From Phialocephala subalpina (lineage: Eukaryota > Ascomycota > Leotiomycetes > Helotiales > Mollisiaceae): 64,000 nucleotides of DNA. The stretch spans positions 1,256,267-1,320,266 of the forward strand of contig FJOG01000009.1 of assembly GCA_900073065.1 (NCBI GenBank). Direction: 5' to 3'. Position 1 is the first letter of the stretch. Every line of letters starts with the position of its first letter. Below are positions 44,518 through 56,311 of the stretch, one piece after another. Under the pieces are notes generated by a model, which worked only from the letters and a program-made list of their open reading frames with translations, was not told where the DNA came from and did not search any database. The position numbers and the translations under genes were made by a program.

Positions 44518-46317
44518 ATGGCTACCGACCTAATGAATCCTCCGAGATTGAGTTTCGTGGAGTTGATGAAGCTTGAGAGACTGGAGTCGAACGAGAAAGG
44601 AAATGGAAATGAGGGGACAGGAAGGGAGGAAGAGAAGTTCATGAGTGTGAATCCGGCATACAGTCCTGGGTTTGGAGCGAGTTATGGTGGGCATGTTTTT
44701 GCACAGGCTGTGTGGGCTGCTGCTCAAACTGTTGGTGGAGATGGAGAGAGGGGAATGTGTGTCCATGTGAGAGGATTTTCTGCTTTGTTGTGGTTTTGTA
44801 TTTCTTGATTGGTGACGGTTCTTTTGGTGCTTTTAAGATTCGAGGGTGTTGTTGGGACTTAGGGAAGAGCAAATGGGAGAGTACCTCCAGCTCAAGTGAT
44901 GCTTTCGAAAGAGCATGGAAGTTGAACTTGCTGTTTTCGCTTTACTTGAAAAATCTGTCAAGTTCTCGATCTCTATCAATACTAAGCAGCAATCACATAC
45001 TCGATTTGAAAGGTCCACAGAAGCAGCTCTGACCACCTTCCAGAACGTCCACGGCTTCTTCACCCTCCCCGCATTCCCCGATCGACCTTACGTCTACACC
45101 ATTACCCACCTCTCAGAAGGACGTTCATATTGCACTCGCGAAGTTAAAGTTCAGCAACCCACCACTAGTCCACCGTCCATCCCGTTCAAGCCCCAAGATC
45201 TAGAGAAAAATTTAGGCAAGGTGTGCTTTACGAGTATGGTGAGCTTCAAGAGAGATGAGGAGCTTGGACCGAATCACCAGACTGAAGAGGGGTATGAGAA
45301 GAAGTACGAGGAGGTGCTGAAAGGGAAAGATCCATGGGATTGGCCGAGGTTGCCAAGAGTAGATGCTCCTTGGTGAGGAAACCATTCCATCTTTGACTCT
45401 TGCTTCTTCAACTTTCATATTCGTTCCTTACGCAATTCAGTCTGAGTTGAGGATCTAGACTAAGGGACAATATCGTTAGGCGTCGAGTGACGTCTGCCAA
45501 TGGATTCTCTCGTTTCTGTTGTACCAGAAGGCTGAGGCAGTGAATATGAAAAGTCAATATCCTTCAGCGCGTTCTAAGCTAGCTACAGTTCGAAATAGCA
45601 TTCTCTACTGTCGACGTACTTTACTCTCAATTTCCTCTCAATGTCCGAACGTTAGTCGACTTTCGGGGCTCATCTCTCTTCTTTGTTCAGACTTCCTCTT
45701 GCCTCCATATTTTCTCGGCGAGGAGCTGGCACATTCAAGATATGCTCTAAACGAATCTTGATTTCATGCTTTAACATCGATCATCCCAAGTCTAATATCA
45801 AGACAGGTATTACCGTCACATAAAACAACACCCCCAACCAAACGACTTCCCTGGTCTCGACGTTCGAAAAGTCGACATGCGAACCTACAACGCCAACTAC
45901 CAACCCCAAGACTACCGCCAACTCCAACTCTACACCCCACTCGGCTCCCTCACCAGCAACCCGAACCTCCACGCCTGCGCCCACCTCTACGCCAGCGACC
46001 GCAACTCCGTCTTCGTCGTCAGCAACGCAACCAAAATAGGAGATAACATCAAGGCCATGGGCTCCCTTTCTCATTCCGTAGTCTTTCATGGGAATTCAAC
46101 CGATTTGTTGATTAGGGAAGGAGAGTGGCGGTGTCAGGAAAGCAGGACGCCGAGGAGTGGGAATGGGAGGGGAGTGGTGGAGAGTAGGATTTGGAATGGA
46201 AAGAGCCATGTTGCGAGTACATGGCAAGAGGGACAGCTTAGATGGACAGATAAGGTTGGGGAGATGAGGCAGATGAATACGTTTAGGGAGGGGCTGAGGA
46301 GGAAGGCGAAATTGTAA
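44518..46317 (+). CDS. Acyl-CoA thioesterase II (TesB/ACOT8 type), PTS1 C-terminus
   Basis: Exons 44518-44766, 45044-45372 and 45807-46317 give 362 aa. The joins restore typical thioesterase sequence: ...CVH + NVHGFFTLPAFPDRPYVY, and ...DAPW + YYRHIKQ...NDFPGLDVRKVDM. The two hot-dog domains are visible. The first has SVNPAYSPGFGASYGGHVFA and THLSEGRSYCTREVKV. The second has NLHACAHLYASDRNSVFVV and the SHSVVFHG motif. The C-terminus is AKL, a PTS1 variant, fitting the peroxisomal family that hydrolyses acyl-CoAs during beta-oxidation. Both introns are unusually long (277 and 434 nt), although no exon seems to be missing between them. Donor phase at the second junction (TG + G) was decisive for the model. 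Confidence 0.9.
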
Positions 46318-46387
46318 CTCGTTTTGAGGTTCGATACGAATCAGATCAGCTCTTTCAAAGAACTATCATTCGCGCAACGCTTCCATC

Positions 46388-47186
46388 TCAAACATCCAAG
46401 CCCACCCCTCGACGCAAGAGTACCATCTTGTCGGTAACATTGCCCAACTCTTCGCATCTTCCCCATTGGCTTTCCAATATATGCTGCTCTTCTCTCACAG
46501 CCCGCAGTGCTGCTAGCCCCTCCGTCCAGCCCCAACCAGCCCTAATCTCGTCGACGACCATGAGACGCAGTCTTTCAACCAGCTCCAACATTTCAGCTAT
46601 CTTCGGAAGGTCCGCTTTCATCTGTAGCACCAGCCTCACAGCTCCTCATCCCTTCTTCCCTTCAACTATTCCTCCAAAATACCACCAATCCGCTCGTTGA
46701 TAACCCTAATGAGATATTCATACAGGTACTTATGGTACCTCGACAGCCTCAGCTTCTGCCCTCTCGTTTCTCTGTACCAGCTTCCAGAGACACCAGTATG
46801 AGCACTATCAAGTTCTAGATCAGCAGCATGAAGAATTCATTCTTCTTCATTGGAAGCACGATTGGCTGCAAGGAGTTTGGTAAAGTCGATGCCTCCTGTT
46901 TCCCAATGATCTATTAGAATACGTCGGGAGCCAGTTGAATGGTGAATCCTGCTTCATAGATGGTGTTATAGCGAGCAGCGCAGTCAATAGCGAGAGGGTC
47001 CTCTGGGCCGCTCAATCGGATTGTGAATCTGTCGAGGGTGATGAGGGGTTTGAGTGGGAAGCCATGATTGTGTCTGGGTAGATGTTGGGAGACAGTAGAG
47101 AGATTTGTGGTTTCTTGGGATATTGAGAGGCAGAGTACTGGCTGGTGGGGTATTTTAAAGCAAGGTCCAATTCTGGTAGAAGCCAA
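46388..47186 (-). other. Unresolved minus-strand coding-like fragments
   Basis: Two coherent minus-strand frames (46639-46388 and 47186-46914) have protein-like composition. The first is a helical stretch including LPKIAEMLELVERLRLMVVD, starting from GTG. Neither has a supported ATG or convincing splice junction, and I recognise no family. They may be pieces of one decayed gene. Confidence 0.22.
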
Positions 47187-47735
47187 TATTAATAAATTGA
47201 ATATGTAAGCTCCATTGACTACTTCATCATTCTCAATGATCCCTAGAAATGTCCCTCAAAGAATCGAACATTGAGGTGCTGTCAAGGAGTAACTAGGCCT
47301 CACCACTGGAGAATTGAGAAACGAACAATAATAGAATGAGGACAATGAACACAATTACAGACAGTTACCATATTCATATCCTATTCCCAAGAGGTTGGAA
47401 GAAAAATTCTTGTTTACCCTTCCAAGCGAGATCAGATGAGGACCCCCTTTTTTTCACCTCGCAACAAAAGTCAAAGTCTGAGAGAAGATTCTGGGACGGC
47501 ATGATCTTTAAATGAAAGTGAAGTTCTCTATGATTTGATCGTACGACCCCACTAGAATGAAGAAGCGAGTGCGCTATCGCGTCCCAACTTCTTTCTATTT
47601 TGCGATCCACCTCCTCCGCCAGTCCCTCAGCCTAGCGGTCGCCGTCGATGTATAAAATTCAAACTCGAACGCATACGACCTCCCCTCAACCTTCCACAAC
47701 ACAACTCGCAACCAAGAAACAACATCGCAACATTG
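47187..47735. other. Promoter region of the C2H2-like gene
   Basis: Apart from the TATA element at 47651 nothing specific is seen. A minus-strand frame starting near 47500 (M-P-S-Q-N-L-L) is short and unsupported. Confidence 0.4.
47651..47657 (+). promoter_or_regulatory. TATA box of the C2H2-like gene
   Basis: TATAAAA lies 85 nt before the ATG at 47736, followed by a CA/C-rich leader. Confidence 0.5.
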
Positions 47736-48669
47736 ATGGCTCAACCAAACGGCGCCCAGCCAAATCCACTCACCAATCCCAATGTCGAGAACTTATGGCA
47801 ATCCTTCCTCGAGTATTGCTACAACCTCAACCAAACCCGAGCCGCTGAAGATGCCGAAGACATCGGAGTCCGACAACGTGAACTCGACGTCTTCCTCAAA
47901 CTCAACACTCCCGAGTCCCTCGCCGCCTATCAAGGAGCCGTCGCCTTCGATGCCAAATGGGCTCGAATCCACGCTGAACGCACCGAGTTCGACGCCGCCC
48001 TGATCCGACAAATATTCGACTCAGCCATCAGACTCAACGTCCATCTCCTCAACCATCCTGATGACGTCCCCACCAACCGCAACGCCTCCGCAGGAGCCCC
48101 TTCCAGCCTCAACGGTCTGAACACACTCAACCTCGTCGGCTCTCCAAATACTCCCTCTCTAGCCCGTCAATCCTCCGTCAAGTTCGAGCCAAAGATCAAG
48201 TCTGAAATCAAGTCCGAGCCCGACGTAAAGATGCACAACGAACATACCTCTATCATCGACCCTAATCGTCCAACTCAACTCATCATGGCCCAATTGACCA
48301 TTCAAGACATCGTCGTCGCCTTTCCGAAGAATTCGAACAGCTTCTATGTCATGCGTTGCCCAGTCTTGGGATGTGGTCGTGCGTTTCAGAGTGCGCATGG
48401 CATGTTTGGTCATTTGAGTCAGAGTGATACGGCGCATTTGGATCTGTTTGGGACGGATGTTAGCCAGAAGAAAGTTTGGAAGGCGGTTGAGATTGCGGGG
48501 ATTGTGGTTGTTGATGCAGACCCGGACACGGTGGAGGCGCATAATGCTAAGGCTGTTGAGGTTAGTTGATATGTGGTATGCACTGGGGAGGAGGGATTTG
48601 ACTGACATTATGCTTTAGGTTTTGATGGCTCCCCATACGCGTCACGGTAACAATAAGGGCACAGATTGA
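47736..48669 (+). CDS. Putative C2H2-type zinc-finger protein, function unknown
   Basis: Exons 47736-48560 and 48619-48669 (58-nt intron) give 291 aa. Residues 1-110 are helical (NVENLWQSFLEYCYNLNQTR and following). Then comes a Ser/Pro/Lys-rich linker with repeated KSE/KFEPKIK patches that look like sumoylation-type sites. Near residue 210 there is a single zinc-finger-like motif: C-P-x3-C-G-R-A-F-x5-G-M-F-G-H-L-x5-A-H-L. The spacing fits a degenerate C2H2 finger. The final exon adds only 16 residues (VLMAPHTRHGNNKGTD). The ATG at 47736 follows an 80-nt leader with a TATA box. I recognise no named family; a transcription or chromatin role is possible but unproven. Confidence 0.72.
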
Positions 48670-49000
48670 GGGGTGGCTTTTTGCTTGCTGCTTTTTCTTT
48701 GTGCTTTGGGAGAGAGAGAGACGTGGGATGTGCTGGAGTTTCGGTGGTTTTATATCCTCTTTTCCTTCGTGGCGTGGTTCTCTTTGCGGTGGACAATACT
48801 GTCTCGATAGACCATATCGTCTTGATGGACAATAATGGCATACTTGCAATGGGCGTTTCCTGCATGGTATAACAAAAAAAATAAGGGGTTGATTTTCAGA
48901 GACATCGCGTTGTGCATAGTGAGGGACAGAAAGCAAGGGCTCTCTTGTGGAGAGCGTCGAGCATAGTGAGCAGCAATGATAGCCTGCATTGACTTACAAC
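48670..49000. other. Convergent intergenic region
   Basis: Nothing is seen other than the 3' flanks of the C2H2-like and DUF7730 genes. Confidence 0.5.
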
Positions 49001-49996
49001 TCATTTCCTAGCTGGCCTTCTGACAACCTCAAACATGGCTTCTAGTTCCTTCTCTTTCGGGTCCTTCCATTTCAATTCTGGCAAGCTGATTTCGAAAACC
49101 TTCAACTTTCCCACCTGCAAGAGCTCACTGAGGTATCTTGCTTCCTCAGCTCCGGTCAGGTCAGTCCTCCACCAGATGATTCTGACCCGGAGGTACTGTA
49201 AATTCTTCATGCTGCCTATAATGCGCCACATACGTTCCCATCTTAAGAAGTCAGTAGTTGGAGTCCCTTCGCCAAAGAAGTGCGAGTAGTTGAAGCGGAG
49301 ATCCAACTGTAGGTTCTGGATAGAGTCGAAGCGATGTGGAAGAATGCAAGTAGAGAAGGAGATTAGTGACTCCATACAGTCAAAATCAAAAGTGTTACTG
49401 ATGTATAGCACCTGGACAGCATCGATGTAACTGTTTTTCTGTCAGTATTGGTTTCGAGAAGTAAGAAAGAGAAGTTACATCTTTCGACATGTCTGCAGTA
49501 AGGGTAGAATTCCAGTGTGGCTGCGTCCATTTGGCATACAGACTCCGTTTGGAAGTTTCGTCCCTCTGCATTTGAAGTCTCTGCAATCTTCTTGGCTTCC
49601 AGAGCTATTGTTGCAACACATAGCATGGGCCAGGCCATTAGATCTTCGAACGATATGAAGAATTGTGTCGCCAATGACTTGTTCATAGATCAGAAACAGA
49701 ATCTCTCGAGGCAGTTTGAATAATGGCGACCGTGTGTGGTCTCTCTCTTCATAATCCAGTGACGGCGGAGTGATGGCGCCTTTCCTTCGAGGGAGGGATA
49801 CTGCCAAAGGGGGAGGCTGGTAGTTACTGGCTTTCTTGGGCTTGGAGGATGACCCGAAAACTGGACGGCGGATGTCTGCAACACGATATGAGGATAAGTG
49901 TTCTCTATCAATTGGTTTCGAATGGCCGGTCAGCTTGTTTAAAGCAAAGAAAATGGCGGTCGATTTGAGGCTTCGAGACTCTCGTTCTCGGAGCAT
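49001..49996 (-). CDS. DUF7730 domain protein
   Basis: Exons 49996-49479 and 49430-49001 (48-nt intron, GTAACT...CAG) give 315 aa. The join gives the typical core: SPLFKLPREILFLIYEQVIG (F-box-like opening helices), then GILPLLQTCRKIYIDAVQVL + YISNTFDFDCMESLISF. It is followed by the leucine-rich-like segment FDSIQNLQLDLRF and the C-terminal ISLPELKWKDPKEKELEAMF. This DUF7730 (F-box-like) family is large in Leotiomycetes and Dothideomycetes. Its N-terminus resembles F-box substrate adaptors of SCF ubiquitin ligases, but the role is unknown. The start at 49996 is the first ATG; the frame is open upstream without another ATG. The N-terminal ~85 residues are basic and disordered. Confidence 0.77.
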
Positions 49997-50706
49997 CGTG
50001 TTTGGCGCATTCGACGATGATGTGAGGTATGGACAGTAGATGGATAGTTCTATGAGGAGGCTCAAGGAGCTTAAAGATGCCACGGTCTTCTTAAGTAAGG
50101 AAGTTGATGAGACATAATCGATGGATTAAGATTCATCTCGTGGACCTATAATAATACCTCTTTCGGTTCGATGTTGCGCCGCCCAGCCCCCTGGTGTCGT
50201 GCAGGTACGAACTGACCAATGTTGAAGCTCCCTCTCAACGGTTTTGGGTGCCGTGAACCGAAGGATGGAAAAGGAGAGACGAGTGAGGAGACTCAAGAGA
50301 GCGTTGCCTAGAAACTTACAACTCTCCGAGTAAGCTAAACTCTCACCAAAGGTCTGTAAGTGATGTACTTTGCCATGTAGTCATCAACCTGTGAAGGCGT
50401 CTGTTCTGCGAAAAGCGAAGCACGCAAGGAGGGAGCATTAGGCACGGTAATGGTCCAGGGCTTGACACCGGATTTTGAACTTGAGAGGCCTGACCTGCAC
50501 GACTCGTCGATTCTACAGAAAGGAGATGCTGTATCACAAGGTCAATCAGACGTGAATCTGTGATGTTGGTGACTGACTACCTTCAAGCTCCGACCAGCGA
50601 AGAAGCTACTGACTGAAGTTGTGGCTGGTGTGGGGCTGTTACACTTGACCGCATCCGAATCGGGTCATTATCTTGCTTCTGCCATCAACACCATGGTAGA
50701 ACCACG
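49997..50706. other. Upstream region of DUF7730 gene and hydrolase promoter
   Basis: Contains one possible small minus-strand exon (50512-50335, listed separately) and otherwise no supported element. Confidence 0.4.
50335..50512 (-). CDS. Possible last exon of a small minus-strand gene
   Basis: After a good acceptor (TTTCTGTAG) a 59-codon frame ends in a stop at 50335. It has protein-like composition (KPWTITVPNAPSLRASLFAE, then DDYMAKYITYRPLVRV). The upstream exon with the start codon could not be placed with confidence. I recognise no family. Confidence 0.3.
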
Positions 50707-52164
50707 ATGAAGAAAACATTACTGCTTTGCTTTATTCATGGCTTCAAAGTATTTCACTCTTATAAGCCGATACTACTTGTACTAATAAGCTTCACAGGGA
50801 GGAGATGACACCTTTGGCGGCTTCCCAGAGCACCTTCGAGCTCTGGTCAGTCATGCGCTCCCCAAAATCGAGGTCCGGGCAATAGTATATCCCAAGTTCG
50901 AGACTCGAGGAGATCTCGCAGAATGTGTGAGCAGGTTCAGGGACTGGTATAGCCTCCTTTTACTATTCTGCGGAGAGGACTGACTCTGCCAGGTTGCTTG
51001 AGAAAGTCATCGACATCGAAGTCGAGCGCCATACCCCGAGTCCTACAGTCGATCCATCAGTCCACACGATCCTCATCGGGCACTCGATGGGTGGCATAGT
51101 GGCTGCAGATACCATCCTAGCCCTCACATCCGACAAGGCGGTCTTCTCCTCTCGGCCTTCCTCCTCTCACTCTGTCTCCAAATCGGAAGACAAATCTGAA
51201 GACCAAGGCAAGGCTGCCGAACATGCGAAACCAGAACTCAACACCCTTATGTTCCCCTACATCCGCGGCGTCCTCGCTTTTGACACTCCATACCTTGGCA
51301 TATCCCCCGGCGTCGTCGCTCACGGAGCAGAAGGGCACTACAACGCTGCTTCTTCCCTCTTTACAGATCTCAGTGGACTCTCAAACGCTATCTGGGGTAC
51401 GAAAGCTGGTTCAGACGCAGAGATCAGAGAGAAGAAGCCCGTCGCAGCATTGCCAGCCCCTCCAGAGAAAGCCACAGCATCTAGTTCTTGGGGGAAATGG
51501 GGTAAGCTCGCAGCTATAGCGGGCACAGGCATCGCTGTGGCAGCAGGAGGGACCGCCGCATACCTGAATCGAGAACAAATTGGTCAAGGATGGAATTGGG
51601 TTGGTTCACATCTCGAGTTCGTTGGTTGTCTTGCAAGACCTGAAGAATTAAAGAAACGAGTATATAGGATGGTGGAGTTGAACAAGGAACTAGGCACAGG
51701 CTGGGGAAATCTGTATACGAGACTTGGACACAAAGCTGTCAGTAAGACGGACGGGACGACGTTGGTGGGGAGTGTGATTGGGAATACGAGGACTTTTTGC
51801 AATTTGCCGTTGGGGAAGAGCGATGCGAGGCCGTTTTGGCAGGAAGCGATCAATGATGCTGCTGGGGATGAGGCGGGGGCGCATATGAGTGAGTCTTGGA
51901 TTTCTTTACCTTATCCTCGTTCACTTCTGTTCTAGCTCATTCTTGGGTCATCAGAAGGCAGGATACTAATGAGTTGTAGCAATGTTCTACCCAAAAGACA
52001 ACCCAGGTTATTACGCTTTGTCAGAGCAGGCGAAGGCACTGATTGTTGCATGGACTATAGATGACTGGTATGAATCTAGTATAGGAGAAACGGTACAATT
52101 CACCACCGAGGACGAAGACAACGAAATGTTGGGCAAGAACGAAGATAACGACGTGTTGGGTTAG
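50707..52164 (+). CDS. Alpha/beta-hydrolase, DUF676/PGAP1-like serine esterase
   Basis: Four exons, 50707-50748 (42 nt), 50798-50946, 50993-51888 and 51980-52164, give 423 aa with matching phases. The first exon gives the start MKKTLLLCFIHGFK, the HG oxyanion motif of hydrolases. The catalytic serine lies in VHTILIGHSMGGIVAADTIL (GxSxG), and a conserved FDTPYLGISPG segment follows. Around residues 215-240 an Ala/Gly-rich hydrophobic stretch (LAAIAGTGIAVAAGGTAAYL) could be a membrane anchor. Related fungal proteins are lipid or protein esterases of ER or mitochondria; the substrate is unknown. The last exon has a late His-containing region missing from my inspection, so the catalytic His was not identified. 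Confidence 0.8.
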
Positions 52165-54154
52165 GTCAGGACATTTGGCGTTTCGGTAATGGCTGGGAGG
52201 CACATATCAAGACAGGTAGATACCACGGACAATTGGGACATGAATTATGGTGATGAGAACCCCATCTTTGCGTTGAGATGTCCCCCTTTCGTAGCTCTCA
52301 GATCTGAGGCTGCTACTATACCAGTCGTAGATGAAGTCTGGATCTTTGCAGCTTTCACTTTACATCGCTCCTGCCTTCTCAGGACAAGTTTACCACCATC
52401 CTTTCCTCCTTGCTCAACTATTTAGTTCTGCGCAACACTCCTCATGACAGCTCTTTCCTCTTTCGAACATCGACTCGTCTAGAACTCGAATGCTCCATTC
52501 CGAGTCTGATATTGTCCCAATGTCCCGCCTTCAGTTGGGACTCTGAGCGGTTTCCTCACAAATGCGCAGCTCCCAATGTCCCAGAGAGACTGTCAACATT
52601 GAGCTCCTACAATGTCCCTCGTTTCGAAATTCGAGAGAGCGGAGTGGAGGTGGCGGAGAGGAAGTCAGCACTCCGCCGGACCTCAAGTCCACATTCGATG
52701 CTACTGCGAATTTCGATGTCTACGCTCGTGGGGGAGTTTGAGATATGCAATAAAACTGCGCAGTTTAATTCACTTTCGAGTGTATACTCAGTGTCCAAAT
52801 TGTCGTTGGAGTCTTAGACGCGCAACAAATTACTCGGTCATCCTGACTTTTAAGTCTACCTTCAATGTCTAGAATCTCCTCGAAGTCGACAACCTGCAAC
52901 AATTTCAACTTTCAGGCGAAGGTATGTCAACATTGTGCTTCCTCAAAGTTGCGCACGGCTCCCTTATTTGCTGCCACATCATCCAATTCATCTTCTCATA
53001 TTCATGTGGTATGTAGTCGCTTTGTATTTCGAATCTTAGGCTGCCTTGAGCAATCTCAAAGCATTAATAAACAAACACGAGTACCGAGTTGAATTCCTGA
53101 ATGAGAAGATTCAAGAGGAGACCCGCAATCCGATACAACGTCCTCGCTAAATTCGTTTCGGCCCCTGGTCTTTGAATGGCCTTGATTACTTTGGGTGCTC
53201 TTTGGTGTTGAAGATGCGGACATCATACTGTTGTAGAATGAGGCCAAAGGGGAGATGAAAGTGCCGCTCTTTCACTCAAGCTCACATCAAAGCCGGATTG
53301 CCAGGTTCGAAAGAAGGAGATGATGTGTAGGAACCCAATAGAATGAATGCATTCTATCAGTCTGAGCACGCCATATATCATGATCTGGTTATCCTAGTCC
53401 ATAACGGTATCCTTATCTCCCATCCTCTCAAGGTTCGGATTTTTAGCCTATTACAGGCGTGTAAATGTTCCGCCAACTCGGTTGACTTGCATGCAGGGTC
53501 TCCTTAGCCGCCGTAAATCTCAAGAGTAGCGTGGTCCGAAAGAACGACTCGGCACCGAGCATCATGCTTCTCTCCCGATAGAGTGCTGAGGCGAGCCATC
53601 AGTTTTCACGATAATCGATAAACACGCATGATCGTTTTGTACGTCTTACCTCCGTACTTGGCCATGTACAGTACAGTATCATGTATCATGCATCCGCAAA
53701 CTCGGTCAAAAATGAAGAAAGATGGTGTGCCTAACTGCGCCGCAAAAAGTCGAATTGGCAAAGTTGCGCCAAGCACCAACACGAGAAGGAAGCACCGCAC
53801 CGTGCGGTTCCCCCGACGAGGGTCCGGACACCCATCCCGTATTCAACGTTAGTTCGAAGAAAACCCTCTTGTTTGTCTTGTTCCGGCGTTTGGCGCAATT
53901 ACCCAGTCCGATGTACATGACCCTATCGTAGGCTGTAAATTAAACGCAATGATTGCTGTGCTATGCATGGCAAGGCAAGATTCTCAATATAGTGCGGTGC
54001 CTCCACCCTCACACGATACCTACCGCACCTTCTTCTTCATGTCTGGGAAACTCGAAAAAGTGAGGTTTGAACATCGACCGCCCTTTGCGCAGGACGTTTG
54101 ACGGTCCTGGATTCGTTCTGCACCATCCAAGCAAAGGTTTGGTGCGGATGGCTG
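52165..54154. other. Intergenic region, 2 kb
   Basis: No supported gene. Short phrases such as CAATGTCCC recur several times between 52510 and 52620, without forming an ordered array. No RNA gene is recognised. Confidence 0.45.
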
Positions 54155-55382
54155 ATGGCGCATAATGGGGGCCGTTTTGGGGCAGCACTCAAGAAGCCGT
54201 GGTTGGGAGCCTCGATTGTGTGTCTGTTTATCATCTGGATATCTCTGTGGGCGTTGCAGTGGAATCCGGTGACGAAGTTGGCAGATGTTGTAGGTTTATT
54301 GTTCTGAGAGACTGGAGGACGCACTTACTGATGGGATCGCAGACTCACGATATCGTCGCCCCCACAACAAAAACAACAGTGTTTCCACAGACACCTACCT
54401 TCCCTCCATTCTCATCGAGGGAGAATGAAACGGCCATCGAAGATCGACCACTGATCGTGTACGCCTTTTTTGAGAGCGCGAATGCGAGGATCAACTTGAA
54501 ATTCTTTATCGCGCATGCCCTTCACGATGCGGCGGATTTTCTGTTCATCTTCAACGGCGAGACGGAGGCCATGAGCCTGCTGCCGAATGCGACGAATATC
54601 CGATATGTCCACAGAGCAAACGACTGCTATGATCTAGGCTCGTATGCTGCGGTTTTGGTCCAGGATGATTTGTACAAACAGTACAATCGATTCATCATGA
54701 TGAATGCCAGTATTCGAGGGCCGTTCATCCCATACTGGTCTGATGGATGTTGGAGCGATAGATATTTGAGCAAAGTAACAGATTCTGTAAAGGTAAGAGA
54801 ACTTGTTGGAAAAATGAAGTGTGTTTGACAAGGTCGTACTAACTCCTTCGGCAGCTTGTAGGAATGACCATAAACTGCATTCCAATCAACCACATTCAAT
54901 CCATGATCCTAGCCACAGACCGAATAGGCCTCGAGATACTTCTCTTCCCAACAGAAGCACAAATCGAAACCTTCCGCGACTCTCTCCCACCATACCCCTA
55001 CGTCCCAGCAAACCACCCCGCCTACAACGTCCCCCAACTCGAGCATCCAGGCATCAATTCCTGTCCAAACGAATACTGGCACGCGGTCTCAGTCGAAGTA
55101 CACGCTAGTGCCCTGATAAAAGCTGCTGGATACAAAATCGACGCTATGATGGCTGCTTTCCACAAAAGCGAAACGTATGAAGAGGAATGTGAGGGCGATA
55201 TGAGTAGTCCGGATGTTCTTTATGAGAATTCGTATTGGGGGACGAATATACATCCATTCGATACGATTTTTGCGAAGAGTAATAGGGGGACGAACGCGAA
55301 GGTTTTGAAGACGTTGACGGAGTGGACGGATGGGAGGGGGTATAGTAGTTATGATGTTTGTCAGTCGAGTTTATCTCGGTGA
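54155..55382 (+). CDS. Type II membrane protein with RgpF-like (rhamnan synthesis F) domain
   Basis: Exons 54155-54289, 54343-54792 and 54855-55382 give 370 aa. After a short basic N-terminus one membrane segment (GASIVCLFIIWISLWALQW, residues ~18-38) anchors the protein as type II. The luminal part contains RPLIVYAFFESANARINLKF, then YVHRANDCYDLGSYAAVL and RFIMMNASIRGPFIPYWSDG, followed by SDRYLSKVTDSVKLVGMTIN. This is the pattern of fungal proteins with a rhamnan synthesis protein F-like domain. A glycosyltransferase-type role in the Golgi is inferred. The start at 54155 is the ATG just before the anchor. The acceptor at 54854 is supported by phase. Confidence 0.8.
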
Positions 55383-56311
55383 CGTAGAAGATGTTCAAGG
55401 GTGCAGTAGGATGAATCATGGTGAAACGATACACTTGATGACTTACAATAATAGTAATATGAACAAATCTTGTCCGCTAGGACATAAACTACTTATTGGT
55501 GTTGGCCTTATTTTGCTTGTGCGACTTCGCTAGAGTGATTATATGGGCTGACGGCTCGAGAACTGAAAGTACGAGTTTCAGAGAACTGCAAGCGCAGATA
55601 ATAGGTTACATGGAATGATTTGTACAGTGCACTGAGAGTTTGTCTACCTCTAAACTTTCAGACATTCTTAATTCCACGCAATCGTCGAGCCAAAGCTCGA
55701 CGTTAGTGGTCAGACTGCAGGATCTCACTCAATCAACAAAAGCTCCAGCTCAGCACTTGGATGAGAATGGCAATTGCTCAAGCTATGCGCAGACTCATGC
55801 GTTAAAAATTCATCTTGTTTTGATTTCGCGTTTCGCTTCTGTTCTGTCGAAACTCTTCGATTGTTTTACAGGAGAAATGAGGTTAGAAAAAGGAAAGAAA
55901 GGGAAGAGAGAGAGAATCAAAAACGTTTCAAAGGATGTCGACGCTAGTTAAAGCTTTCCCAAAACGGCACTCGACACTCACCCTCTCCTTCCTTCTCTTC
56001 TTTAACTGACGCGTCTCATTTCAACTTCAATTCCCACTTCCTGTCATGATTGTGCTTTAGGTTTGGAAATTTGGGAAGAAATGGCAAGTGCTGAAGCTCT
56101 GGCTGGTATGATGTGCTTGGAACTGGGTAAGATGGCAGATAATGCACGTTCTGGGTAGAGGTTCCCACTTCACAGAGTTAGAATGAAAAAAGAAGTTTGC
56201 TGTATCAAGATCTCGATTTTTTTGGTATGCCAGCTAACAGCCAGCAGTAACCTATTTATTCAAACACTTTGGGCGTCCACCCCACCACTCGGTTTGCCTT
56301 CCCTTCTAGAC
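55383..56311. other. Intergenic region, 0.9 kb
   Basis: 3' flanks of two convergent genes. No gene-like frame, RNA gene or repeat is seen. Confidence 0.5.
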
